From contig QJYK01000232.1 of NCBI GenBank assembly GCA_003248075.1, forward strand, positions 1-55,195: a stretch of DNA of 55,195 nucleotides, in the 5' to 3' direction. Source of the stretch: Gemmatimonadota bacterium. GTDB lineage: Bacteria > Gemmatimonadota > Gemmatimonadetes > Longimicrobiales > Gaopeijiaceae. Under the pieces are notes generated by a model, which had not been told where the DNA came from, did not search any database, and saw only the letters and a program-made list of their open reading frames with translations. Made by a program: the position numbers and the translations under genes. Below, in pieces: positions 46,219 through 54,693 of the stretch (the first letter of the stretch is position 1; each line of letters starts with the position of its first letter).

Positions 46219-47598
46219 TCAGATCAGCAGTCGGGTCGCGATGCCCAGGAGCAGGAAGAAGCCGCTGAGGTCGGTAAGCGTTTGCACGAAGACGGACGAC
46301 GCGACCGACGGATCGACCCCGAGGCGGTCCAGGGCCGTGGGGATGAACGCCCCCGCGAAGGCGGCGACGACCTGGTTCCCCCACATGGCCAACAACACGG
46401 CGACCCCGAGCAAGGGGTTCGCACCGGTCACGAGCGCCACCCCGGCCACGCCCACGCCCAGTACCGCGCCGTTGACGAGCCCGACGAGCAACTCTCGGCC
46501 GACCGATCCCTCCACCGCCTCTCGTCCGTGCACCGCGATGCGTCGGATGGTGATGGCGAGCGACTGGGTGCCCGAGCTCCCCCCCAGGGCGGCGATGATC
46601 GGCGCCAGAAAGGCGAGTATGCTGAAGTCCTCGATCGTCTGGCGGAACATGAGGATGACCGACGCGGCCAACGTGGCGGTCAGGAGGTTGAGCACCAGCC
46701 ACGGCAGTCGGGCCCGCACGGAGTCGGTCCAGCTCGAGCGCAGCTCTTCGTCGTCGCTCATGCCGGCGAGCCGCAGGATGTCCTCCGTCTGCTCGGCCTC
46801 GATCACGTCGATGACGTCGTCGAAGGTGATTCGCCCGAGGAGCACACCCAGGTCGTTGACCACGGGGATCGACGCGAGGTTGTAGCGAGCGATCAGCCGG
46901 CCCACCTCTTCCTGGTCGACGTCCGGGTGCACGGAAGCCGTCGTCGGCTCGACGAGCCCCGAAACCGGCTCCGCGGGGTCCGCGGTGACCAGGTGGTCGA
47001 GGCGGACGGTGCCGAGCAGCCGGCGGGTCCCGTCCACGACGAAGACCTGGTAGAACTCTTCGACCTCCCGGCCCTGCTCACGGACCTGCTCGAGCGCCTC
47101 ATGGGCTGTGAGGGACACCTCCACCGAGACGAGCTCGGTGGTCATGAGGCCCCCCGCGCTCTCCTCGTCGTAGAGGAGCAGGCCCCGGAGGTCGCCCGCC
47201 TCGTCCGAGGGGAGCGCCGCGAGGAGCCTGTGCCGCTCGTCCGGCTCGAGCTCGCCGATCAGGTCGACGGCATCGTCGTCCGCCAGCTCCTGGAGCAGCT
47301 CGGCGCCCTTCTCCGGATGGAGCGCGGCAAGCAGGTCGGCACGCTCCTCCCCCTCCTCCATCTCGGCGAGCGTCTCCGAGGCGAGGTCGGCGGGAAGGGC
47401 GGACAGGAGCCGGACCTGGTCCGGCTCCGGGAGTCCCTCGACCACGTCGGCCAGGTCGGACGGATGGTACTCGGATACCGCCTCGTGGAGCGCCTCGATG
47501 TCTCCCGACTCGACGAGCTCGGCGAGCCGCTCGTTGACGGCTTCGATCTCCGGTCCGGGGGTGCTCATGGCGGTTGTTCCGTGCGGATGCGAGTCCAT
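46219..47598 (-). CDS. mgtE: Magnesium transporter MgtE
   Basis: 459 residues. An N-terminal superhelical domain rich in Glu/Asp/Leu (ALHEAVSEYHPSDLADVVEGL, LLSALPADLASETLAEMEEGE) is followed by two CBS domains at about 140-260 (MTTELVSVEVSLTAHEALEQV, ASIPVVNDLGVLLGRITFDDVIDVIE). Five membrane helices follow (LNLLTATLAASVILMF, LGGSSGTQSLAITIRRI, LLGVAVLLAMWGNQVVAAFAGAFIPTALDRLGVDPSVAS in parts). The CBS and N domains gate the pore by magnesium. An ATG at 47568 is an alternative start. A hairpin immediately upstream of 47598 may hide the ribosome-binding site. Confidence 0.95.
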   Translation of the reverse strand: MDSHPHGTTAMSTPGPEIEAVNERLAELVESGDIEALHEAVSEYHPSDLADVVEGLPEPDQVRLLSALPADLASETLAEMEEGEERADLLAALHPEKGAELLQELADDDAVDLIGELEPDERHRLLAALPSDEAGDLRGLLLYDEESAGGLMTTELVSVEVSLTAHEALEQVREQGREVEEFYQVFVVDGTRRLLGTVRLDHLVTADPAEPVSGLVEPTTASVHPDVDQEEVGRLIARYNLASIPVVNDLGVLLGRITFDDVIDVIEAEQTEDILRLAGMSDDEELRSSWTDSVRARLPWLVLNLLTATLAASVILMFRQTIEDFSILAFLAPIIAALGGSSGTQSLAITIRRIAVHGREAVEGSVGRELLVGLVNGAVLGVGVAGVALVTGANPLLGVAVLLAMWGNQVVAAFAGAFIPTALDRLGVDPSVASSVFVQTLTDLSGFFLLLGIATRLLI

Positions 47599-47601
47599 TT
47601 C

Positions 47602-47622
47602 CCGCCACCCGGCGCGTGGCGG
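47602..47622 (-). promoter_or_regulatory. Hairpin over the mgtE ribosome-binding site
   Basis: CCGCCAC (47602-47608) and GTGGCGG (47616-47622) form a perfect 7-bp stem with a 7-base loop, ending three bases before the mgtE start at 47598. On the minus strand the GGCGGG that could bind ribosomes is in the 3' arm, so the stem would reduce translation. Confidence 0.35.
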
Positions 47623-47715
47623 CGGGACACACCCGGGGGCACCGGAAGATCCTCGCGACGGCGGAGGTCGGCAAGGCGCGCCGCGCCGGCGTTACGCCCG
47701 GACAGGGACGGGCTT

Positions 47716-48165
47716 TCAGGCGTCGCGAAGGTCCGCGACGATGGCCCTGACCAGGGACTCCTGGCGGGCGAACATCGGGCTCGACTCACGCTCGTCGCCC
47801 TGCGGGTGGTCGTGGCCCAGGACGTGCAGCGTGCCGTGGATCGCGAGGCGCACCAGCTCCTCCCGCAACTCGAGGCCCAGCTCCCGCGCCTGGCGCCCGG
47901 CCTGGACGTAGCCGATGTAGACGTCGCCGAGGGTCTGCCCCCCGTCCCCCAGCGAGAACGCGATCACGTCCGTGGGACGGTCTTTGCCCAGGTAGCGCGC
48001 GTTGAGGTTCCGGATGCCCTCGTCGTCGAGCAGGGTGAGGGAGATCTCCGCGGCCGAAACCCCGGCGTCGCGAAGCGTCGCCAGCACGGCCCGCTCGAGG
48101 AGCCCGGAAGGCGCATCCGTGAACGCACCGGTGTTGACCGTGACGTCCGGCCCGGCCCCCTTCAC
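47716..48165 (-). CDS. ybeY: Endoribonuclease YbeY (rRNA maturation factor)
   Basis: 149 residues from a GTG at 48165 overlapping the preceding stop (GTGA). The zinc motif is AIHGTLHVLGHDH (HGxLHLxGxDH), preceded by RYLGKDRPTDVIAFSLGD and GDVYIGYVQAGRQA. YbeY is a metal-dependent RNase in 16S rRNA 3' end processing and 70S quality control. It follows pgpH and phoH in the conserved phoH-pgpH-ybeY order. Confidence 0.95.
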   Translation of the reverse strand: MKGAGPDVTVNTGAFTDAPSGLLERAVLATLRDAGVSAAEISLTLLDDEGIRNLNARYLGKDRPTDVIAFSLGDGGQTLGDVYIGYVQAGRQARELGLELREELVRLAIHGTLHVLGHDHPQGDERESSPMFARQESLVRAIVADLRDA

Positions 48166-50450
48166 GCGTGGTCGGACGTCTTCCAGGCCGGGCTACCCCG
48201 GGACGCCCGGCCATCGGCCTCGGGCCGGGTCCCACCCGGGGCGTCGGTGAGGTGCTTGGTGGCCGGGTATTCGATACGCCGGTGGAGCACCCCCGTCAGG
48301 ATCTTCGCGAACTGCTCCTCGATCCTGCTGATCTCCGCGAGCGTCAGCGGCGCCTCTGAGAGCTGTCCGGCGTCCATCTTGGACTGGACGATGCTGTGGA
48401 TGAGCTCTCGAATGCGCTCCGGTGTCGGGTCCTTGAGCGCACGGGTGGCGGACTCGCACGAATCGGCGAGAAGCGCGATCGCCGTCTCCTTGGATCGCGG
48501 CTTCGGACCGGGGTAGGAGAAGCGGGTCTCGTCCACGGGGCCGTCCGATTCCTCCAGCGCCTTCTCGTAGAAGAAGCCGATGCGCTGCGTCCCGTGGTGC
48601 TCGAGGATGAAGTCTACGATCACCTCCGGGACCTTTTCCTCGCGCGCGAGGCGCTCGCCCTCCGTGATGTGCTCGAGCACGACGGCGGCCGAAGTCTCCG
48701 GCTTCAGCTTGTCGTGCGGATTCCGGCCGTCCGGCTGGTTTTCCACGAAGTAGTGCGGCTTCAGCATCTTGCCCACGTCGTGGTAGTAGACTCCGACCCG
48801 GGCCAGCAGTCCGTTGGCCCCGACCGCGTTGGCCGCCGACTCGCAGAGGTTCGCGACGTTGATCGTGTGGGCGTAGGTCCCCGGAGCCTCGAGGGAGAGT
48901 CGCTTCAGCAACGGACGGGTGGGGTCCGCCCACTCCAGCAACGTCTGATCCGTCGTGATGCCGGTGAAGAGCTCGAACACCCACAGCGATCCCATGGCAA
49001 GGAGTGCCGACACCGTGGCATTCCCCGCAGCCACGCCGGCCGCTCGGGTCACGTCGGCGATGTCGTGCTCCGTGGCCAGACCGTGCCCGAGGAGGACCAG
49101 CCCCGCGGCGGCCGCGATGATCGCGATCGAGACCCACGTCTCGGAGCGTCGGCGCAACGCGCGGACGCTCATCGCGGCCGCAGCCCCACTCACCAGCACG
49201 GTCAGCACGACGCCGTAGTCCTCGAAGGGTGGCAGGGTCCCCGTCACCGTCGCGAGCACGCACACGAGCACGAGAGCCATGCGTGTATCCCATAGAATTG
49301 CTACGGGCAGTGCCACGAAAGCGATGGGGAGCCACTCGGCGCGCATGCCGTTGGCGGCGATCGCCCTGCCCACGGTGAAGTAGGCCGCCACGAGGAGCGC
49401 CATGAGCAGAACCCAGCGGAAGTTTCCGTATACCTCGCGGCGGAAGAAGAGCAGCACGAGACCGAATACCGCGAACAGCATGAGGTTGACGAGCCAGGCC
49501 CCGACAGCCGGCACCAACTGGACACCTCGGTCCTCCAGGAGCCCGCGGGTGCGCAGCTCCTGCTGATAGGCTTCGAGCCTCTCGATGTCGTCGGCGTCGA
49601 TCGGGTCGGCGGCCCGGACGATGGCTTGTCCCTGGAGCACTTCCCCCTTGTCCAACTGAACCGAGCGGGCCGCGGCGTCGCGGTCCAGTTCGGTCGCGAC
49701 CACGTTGAGGACGTAGCTGAACTCGATGTGACGGATCAGCACCAAACGGAGCAGGTTCGCCACGTCGGGTGCGGTCCCGGGCGGGAGCAGGCCCAGCGCG
49801 GCGTCGAAAAACTCGCGCTGCGTGGAAAGCTGTCCCACGGGTACCGACCGCTCGCTGTCGCCCTCGTGCACGGTGATGGTGCTCGTCGTGATATCCAGCG
49901 CCTGGCCAGCGTCCACTACGCCCTGGGGAATCAGCTCGGTCGCTGCCCTCAGCGCCACCCCGCGCATCAGGCGGCGGATGTCGTCGCGCATGAGGGCGTC
50001 CACCTGGGAAGGCGTGGCCGCAAGGGAACGCGAGCGAAGGACCCGCTCGACGGCGGACCTCTCGCCAGTGGCGCTCGCCGAGTCCACCGCGTCGAAGAAC
50101 GAGCGGAGCCCCTGCCCCATGCTGTCGCCGGCCTGGGACACGCGGTCGAAGGTGGGTGGTACCGAGCCCATGGCCAGAGCCCGGTCCCGCTGCAGCTCCC
50201 CCTGGGTCTTCGGGATCCGGAACGGGACGCGTGCGATCACGTCCTCCGAGGCGACCTGTCCCACCTCGAAGCGCCCGATGGTCATCCGAGCCGCCGGGGG
50301 AAAGAAACCGGTAACCAGGGTCGCCAGCGCGATCAGCAACACGAGCCGCGCGCCGTGATGGAAGATGCGCTCCCCGGCCGCCGCGCCCGGCTCCTTCGAG
50401 AGGCGCCGCAGCATGGAGTCCGGATGGCCGACGTCCTTCGGGGCGTTCAT
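48162..50450 (-). CDS. pgpH: 7TM-HD cyclic-dinucleotide phosphodiesterase (PgpH/YqfF type)
   Basis: 762 residues from the ATG at 50450, which overlaps the phoH stop (ATGA). An N-terminal membrane helix (LVLLIALATLVTGFFPP) precedes a large extracytoplasmic 7TMR-HDED domain (about 60-330). Seven membrane helices follow (VPAVGAWLVNLMLFAVFGLVLLF onwards). The cytoplasmic HD domain has the expected histidines and aspartates: APGTYAHTINVANLCESAA, GVYYHDVGKMLKPHYF and VDFILEHHGTQRIGFF. Family members such as Listeria PgpH break down c-di-AMP. No c-di-AMP cyclase gene is in the window, so c-di-AMP use here is inferred. Confidence 0.92.
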   Translation of the reverse strand: MNAPKDVGHPDSMLRRLSKEPGAAAGERIFHHGARLVLLIALATLVTGFFPPAARMTIGRFEVGQVASEDVIARVPFRIPKTQGELQRDRALAMGSVPPTFDRVSQAGDSMGQGLRSFFDAVDSASATGERSAVERVLRSRSLAATPSQVDALMRDDIRRLMRGVALRAATELIPQGVVDAGQALDITTSTITVHEGDSERSVPVGQLSTQREFFDAALGLLPPGTAPDVANLLRLVLIRHIEFSYVLNVVATELDRDAAARSVQLDKGEVLQGQAIVRAADPIDADDIERLEAYQQELRTRGLLEDRGVQLVPAVGAWLVNLMLFAVFGLVLLFFRREVYGNFRWVLLMALLVAAYFTVGRAIAANGMRAEWLPIAFVALPVAILWDTRMALVLVCVLATVTGTLPPFEDYGVVLTVLVSGAAAAMSVRALRRRSETWVSIAIIAAAAGLVLLGHGLATEHDIADVTRAAGVAAGNATVSALLAMGSLWVFELFTGITTDQTLLEWADPTRPLLKRLSLEAPGTYAHTINVANLCESAANAVGANGLLARVGVYYHDVGKMLKPHYFVENQPDGRNPHDKLKPETSAAVVLEHITEGERLAREEKVPEVIVDFILEHHGTQRIGFFYEKALEESDGPVDETRFSYPGPKPRSKETAIALLADSCESATRALKDPTPERIRELIHSIVQSKMDAGQLSEAPLTLAEISRIEEQFAKILTGVLHRRIEYPATKHLTDAPGGTRPEADGRASRGSPAWKTSDHA

Positions 50451-51487
50451 GACGGACCGCCCATGGTCTCTCCCTCGTCCGCATCCGATGCCCGTTCGTA
50501 GGCCCGGATGATGTCCTTCACCAGCCGATGTCGGATCACGTCTTTGGCGTCGAGGTAGACGAGGGAGATCCCGTCGATGTCGCTCAGGATCCGCTCGACC
50601 TCGAGAAGGCCCGAGTCGGACCGCCGAGGCAGGTCGATCTGGGTCTTGTCCCCGGTGATGACGACCCTCGAGTTCAGGCCGAGGCGCGTCAGGAACATCT
50701 TCATCTGCGCCGTGGTCGCATTCTGTGCCTCGTCCAAGATCACGAAGGCGTCCCCCAGCGTCCGCCCGCGCATGTATGCCAGCGGCGCGATCTCGATCGT
50801 GGAGTCCTCGAGGGCGCGCCTCACCCGATCGTGGGGCATCATGTCCTCGAGCGCGTCGTACAACGGCCGCAGGTAGGGATCCACCTTCTCCTGGAGATCG
50901 CCCGGCAGGAAGCCGAGATTCTCCCCCGCCTCGACGGCCGGGCGGGCCAGGATGATCCGGCGCACCCGCTTCTTGTAGAGCGCGTCGACCGCGCACGCGA
51001 CCGCGAGATAGGTCTTTCCCGTCCCGGCCGGGCCGATCCCGATCACCACGTCGTGCTCCTGGATGGCCTGGAGGTAGCGCCGCTGCCCCTCGGACTTCGG
51101 GACGATCACCCGACGCGATCCCGGGAGCGCGAGCCGGATCTGGTCGCCGGGATGAACGAGACCCGCAGGTCCCAGCTCGTCCAGCCCTTCCGCGAAGCGA
51201 CCGATGTCCGTCGTGTCGAACGGTATGCGCAAGCGGGCGAGCTCGATCACGTGTTGCGCGACGGGCACCGCGCGCTCGACCGCCTCGAGGGGTCCCGACA
51301 AGATCAGATGGTCGCCACGGAGCACCGCGCGCACACCGAAGAGCCGGGCGAGCTCCTGGAAGTTGCGGTCGTTGACCCCCGCGAGCATGAGCTGGTCGGA
51401 GCCCTCGGTGTCCAGACGGTGCTCCACGATGGTGTCGCCGTTCGCCACCTGTGGTCCACTCTCGGGGGATTCAGCGCGCTCCGACAT
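50447..51487 (-). CDS. PhoH-family ATPase
   Basis: 346 residues from the ATG at 51487, one base after the aspS stop. An N-terminal KH-like/PhoH-associated region (about 10-100) precedes the P-loop domain: GIGPAGTGKTYLAVACAVDALYKKRV, ILARPAVEAGENLGFLPGDLQEKVDPYLRPLYDAL, FVILDEAQNATTAQMKMFLTRLG and VITGDKTQIDLPR. PhoH proteins are predicted RNA helicase or nuclease helpers linked to RNA metabolism. It starts the conserved phoH-pgpH-ybeY group and is translated with pgpH. Confidence 0.94.
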   Translation of the reverse strand: MSERAESPESGPQVANGDTIVEHRLDTEGSDQLMLAGVNDRNFQELARLFGVRAVLRGDHLILSGPLEAVERAVPVAQHVIELARLRIPFDTTDIGRFAEGLDELGPAGLVHPGDQIRLALPGSRRVIVPKSEGQRRYLQAIQEHDVVIGIGPAGTGKTYLAVACAVDALYKKRVRRIILARPAVEAGENLGFLPGDLQEKVDPYLRPLYDALEDMMPHDRVRRALEDSTIEIAPLAYMRGRTLGDAFVILDEAQNATTAQMKMFLTRLGLNSRVVITGDKTQIDLPRRSDSGLLEVERILSDIDGISLVYLDAKDVIRHRLVKDIIRAYERASDADEGETMGGPS

Positions 51488-51488
51488 C

Positions 51489-53276
51489 CTAGGGGGTCGG
51501 CGCTCGGGTGACCAGACGCAGCCCGAGCTCGGTGAGCTCCTCGTCACCGAGGGGGCTGGGGGCTCCCTCGAACAGTGCCCGGGCGGCCGTCGTCTTCGGA
51601 AACGCGATCACGTCCCGGATGCTCCCCGCCCCGACGAAGCGCTGCGCGATCCGATCCACCCCGAGCGCGATCCCCCCGTGCGGCGGGGCCCCCGCCGAGA
51701 GCGCCTCGAGGAGAAAGCCGAACTTGCGGTCGATGTCGACGTCCGAGAGCCCCAGCATCCGCAGCACGGTGCGTTGCAGGTCGGGACGGTGGATGCGGAT
51801 GCTCCCCGATCCGAGCTCGGTCCCGTTGTAGACGAGGTCGTAGGCGAGGCCCCGGGTCCGGGCCGGATCGGACTCGAGCAGATCGATGTCCTCCGGGTGA
51901 GGCATCACGAAGGGGTGATGTCCGGGCACCAGGCCTCCACCGTCCGTCTCTTCGAACACGGGAAACCCGGTAACCCACAGCCAGGCATGATCACGCTCCC
52001 GCGGGGTGCCCAACGCGGCGGCCGCTGCCATCCGCGTCGCCGATAGCGCCGGAGATGTGACCCGGTCCGGCCCAGCCGCGACCAGCGCCAGATCTCCCGC
52101 CTTCATGCCCATCTCGGCAAGATGCGCCTCGGACAGATGCTTGCCCAGCGGGCCCGATGCACCCTCGTCGCCGAGTTTGACCCAGGCCAGCCCGGGGGCT
52201 CCCGCGGCCTTCGCCTCCTCCTCGATGGCCTCGATGTCCTTGCGGCTCAGCCGCGCCCCACCCGGAAGCCGGATCCCCCGGGCACGCCCACCCACCTCCA
52301 CGGGGCCACGCAGGACCCGGAACTCCGTCTCGAGCACGACACTGCTCCAGTCCTCGATCGGGAGCCCGAAGCGCAGGTCCGGTCGGTCGGTGCCGTAGCG
52401 CTCCATGGCATCCGCCCAGCTGAGGCTAGGCAGGGGGAGCTCGACGTGCATCCCCACCACGTCGCATATCGCCACGACCAGTCCCTCGATCCAGCGCAGC
52501 ACGTCGTCGACCCCCACGAACGACGCCTCCACGTCGATCTGTGTGAACTCCGGCTGGCGGTCGGCGCGGAGGTCCTCGTCCCTGAAGCAGCGGGCGATCT
52601 GGAAGTATCGGTCGTACCCCGAGACCATGAGGATCTGTTTGTAGATCTGGGGGCTCTGTGGCAGCGCGTAGAACTCACCCTTGTGCACGCGACTGGGGAC
52701 CAGGTAGTCACGGGCGCCCTCGGGCGTCGGACGCGTCAGGATCGGCGTCTCGATCTCCATGAAGCCGAGGCCGTCCAGGTAGTTCCGCGCGGCGAGCACG
52801 ACCCGATGCCGCAGCCCGAGGGCGCGCTGCAGCTCCGGCCGTCGCAGGTCCAGGACGCGGTGGCGGAGCCGGAGATCCTCCGACGGGAGCTCGTCCTCCG
52901 GGCCCCGATACACCGGGATCGCCGGAGTGCGGGCGACGCTCAGCCGCTCCACCGAGCCGGCACGCAGCTCGACCGCTCCGGTCGGCATCTGTGGATTCGG
53001 GTCTGGGCGAAGCGCCACCATCCCGGAGACGGCCACCACGTCTTCGGGTCCTAGCTCTCGCGCGAGGAGCAGCCCCTCCTCGCTGGTCCAGTCCGGGCCG
53101 AACGACACCTGGAGGAGCCCGCTCCGGTCACGCAGGTCGACGAAGAGCAGGCCGCCGAGGTCACGCCGACGATGCACCCAACCCGCCAGCGTGAGCTCCT
53201 CGCCGACGTTGGCAGCGGTAAGGCCGCCGACCATCCGGGCGCGGATCGCGGTCCGCTCGATATCTTGCTCGGTCAT
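51489..53276 (-). CDS. aspS: Aspartyl-tRNA synthetase
   Basis: 595 residues from the ATG at 53276; upstream in-frame starts (53300, 53456) have no better ribosome-binding site. An N-terminal OB fold recognises the anticodon (LAGWVHRRRDLGGLLFVDLRDR). Class II motif 2 is FQIARCFRDEDLRADRQPEFTQIDVEASF, and motif 3 is GGIALGVDRIAQRFVGAGSIRDVIAFPK. The bacterial GAD insertion (about 300-420) with VVLETEFRVLRGP is present. It attaches Asp to tRNA-Asp. It is the first gene of the long minus-strand run and lies divergent from rlmN. A Leu in RRRDLGG rather than His resembles the discriminating E. coli enzyme, but this is a weak guide. Confidence 0.96.
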   Translation of the reverse strand: MTEQDIERTAIRARMVGGLTAANVGEELTLAGWVHRRRDLGGLLFVDLRDRSGLLQVSFGPDWTSEEGLLLARELGPEDVVAVSGMVALRPDPNPQMPTGAVELRAGSVERLSVARTPAIPVYRGPEDELPSEDLRLRHRVLDLRRPELQRALGLRHRVVLAARNYLDGLGFMEIETPILTRPTPEGARDYLVPSRVHKGEFYALPQSPQIYKQILMVSGYDRYFQIARCFRDEDLRADRQPEFTQIDVEASFVGVDDVLRWIEGLVVAICDVVGMHVELPLPSLSWADAMERYGTDRPDLRFGLPIEDWSSVVLETEFRVLRGPVEVGGRARGIRLPGGARLSRKDIEAIEEEAKAAGAPGLAWVKLGDEGASGPLGKHLSEAHLAEMGMKAGDLALVAAGPDRVTSPALSATRMAAAAALGTPRERDHAWLWVTGFPVFEETDGGGLVPGHHPFVMPHPEDIDLLESDPARTRGLAYDLVYNGTELGSGSIRIHRPDLQRTVLRMLGLSDVDIDRKFGFLLEALSAGAPPHGGIALGVDRIAQRFVGAGSIRDVIAFPKTTAARALFEGAPSPLGDEELTELGLRLVTRAPTP

Positions 53277-53595
53277 CACGGTCCAGTCCAGGGTGTGCAT
53301 GTGGCCGGTGCGTGGCATCTCGTGTGTCGCCAGGATCGACCCGTACCCCGTCCCCCGTCGTGGGATCTGCGAGGAGCCGGGCCGCGACCGGGGACCGCAC
53401 CGCTCGAGGAACGAAAAAGAGGACCGTCGCTCGGCAGCGGCCGGCCCTCGAAGCACGTCGAGTGCATCGCCGGTACCCGCACTGCTCGCTTCGTTGGGCT
53501 CCGACGCGCGGCTAAGTTAAGGAGCCCGAGATGCCGGTTCAAGAAAACGGAGCCCCGGCGGAACCGCGACGTTTCGCGGGCTGGGTCGGAACCCT
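53277..53595. other. Divergent aspS/rlmN intergenic region, no gene
   Basis: No protein-like frame lies here. On the minus strand a weak hairpin (about 53426-53440, CGCT-AGCG arms) is followed by CTCTTTTT near 53412, about 135 bases before aspS; it could be an attenuator or chance. No T-box consensus or clear promoter boxes were found. TATGCT overlaps the proposed rlmN start and might be a -10 if translation begins at 53608. Confidence 0.35.
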
Positions 53596-54693
53596 ATGCT
53601 CCCCATCATGATCGAATCCTCCCGCACCGATCTGCTCTCCCTCGAGCCGGATGCACTCCGACAGACACTGTCCGCTCACTTCGCGTCCCGCGGCCAAGCG
53701 GCCTACCGGGCGGAGCAGGTCGCACGCTGGATCTATGGGCGCCTCGGCCAGTCCTTCGAGGGGATGACGGACCTGCCCGTCGACGAGCGGGAGGTCATGT
53801 CCGCGACCTTCCGGATCGACGAGCCCGAGACGGACCGGGTCTCGCTCAGCGTGGACGGTACGGCCAAACATCTCTGGCGCCTTTCGGACGGACAACTCGT
53901 AGAGTCGGTCCTGATCCCGACGGATCGCCGGCTGACCTTGTGCATCTCGTCGCAGGCCGGCTGCGCCATGGGCTGCACCTTCTGTGCGACCGGCTGGGGC
54001 GGGTTCGACCGCCAGCTCAGTCCCGGGGAGATCGTCGGCCAGTATCGGGCGTCCCGCAGGTGGGCCGACGAGAACGATTACGGGCCGATCACGAACATCG
54101 TGTACATGGGCATGGGCGAGCCCCTGGCGAACCGCCCGGCAGTGAACGCCTCACTGACCATCCTCAACCAGGGATACGGTGTGGGCGCCCGACGGATCAC
54201 GGTGTCCACGGTCGGGGTCGTGCCCGGCATCCTCGAGCTCGCCGAGCGACCCGAGCAGTTCGGCCTCGCCCTGTCGCTGCACGCACCGGACCCGGGCCTT
54301 CGACGCGAGCTCATCCCTCTCGAGAAGCGCTACCCGCTGGGTGAGGTGCTCGACGCCCTGCGGAGATTCGACGGCGCCGGGGGGCGGCGCATCACGTTCG
54401 AGTACACGATGATCCGGGACGTGAACGATGCACCGACCCTCGCCTCCCGGCTCGCGGTGATCGCGCGCGACGTCGGCGCGTTCGTCAACCTCATCCCCTT
54501 CAACCCGATCCCGTACAAGGACTGGACCGCGTCACCACCGGAGCGCATCTCCCGCTTTGCGTCCATTCTGGAGGAGGCCGGGGTGCCGGTGGCGGTACGC
54601 GAGACGCGAGGTCGGGACATCGACGCCGCGTGCGGCCAGCTTCGGGCACACGCGCTGGTGGAGCTGCGACCTGGGCGGGGGCGGACGTCATGA
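53596..54693 (+). CDS. rlmN: Dual-specificity rRNA/tRNA adenine-C2 methyltransferase RlmN
   Basis: 365 residues (ATG at 53596; ATG at 53608 possible; neither has a strong ribosome-binding site). The radical-SAM cluster is Cys123-x3-Cys127-xx-Cys130 in AGCAMGCTFCATG. ITNIVYMGMGEPLAN, VSTVGVVPGI and FALSLHAP-like FGLALSLHAP are family marks, and ERRELIPLEKRYP-type RRELIPLEKRYPL follows. The C-terminal Cys346 in GRDIDAACGQL is the mechanistic cysteine that carries the methylene bridge. It methylates A2503 of 23S rRNA and A37 of some tRNAs. Confidence 0.96.
   Translation: MLPIMIESSRTDLLSLEPDALRQTLSAHFASRGQAAYRAEQVARWIYGRLGQSFEGMTDLPVDEREVMSATFRIDEPETDRVSLSVDGTAKHLWRLSDGQLVESVLIPTDRRLTLCISSQAGCAMGCTFCATGWGGFDRQLSPGEIVGQYRASRRWADENDYGPITNIVYMGMGEPLANRPAVNASLTILNQGYGVGARRITVSTVGVVPGILELAERPEQFGLALSLHAPDPGLRRELIPLEKRYPLGEVLDALRRFDGAGGRRITFEYTMIRDVNDAPTLASRLAVIARDVGAFVNLIPFNPIPYKDWTASPPERISRFASILEEAGVPVAVRETRGRDIDAACGQLRAHALVELRPGRGRTS

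Noticed and set aside
45952-48516. 854-codon plus-strand frame opposite mgtE, ybeY and pgpH
   Set aside because: It is the mirror of well-supported genes, with Arg/Gly/Val-rich composition and no domain.
53277-53460. T-box-like leader for aspS
   Set aside because: No T-box consensus and no specifier-loop layout could be recognised; the weak hairpin with a T run is insufficient.
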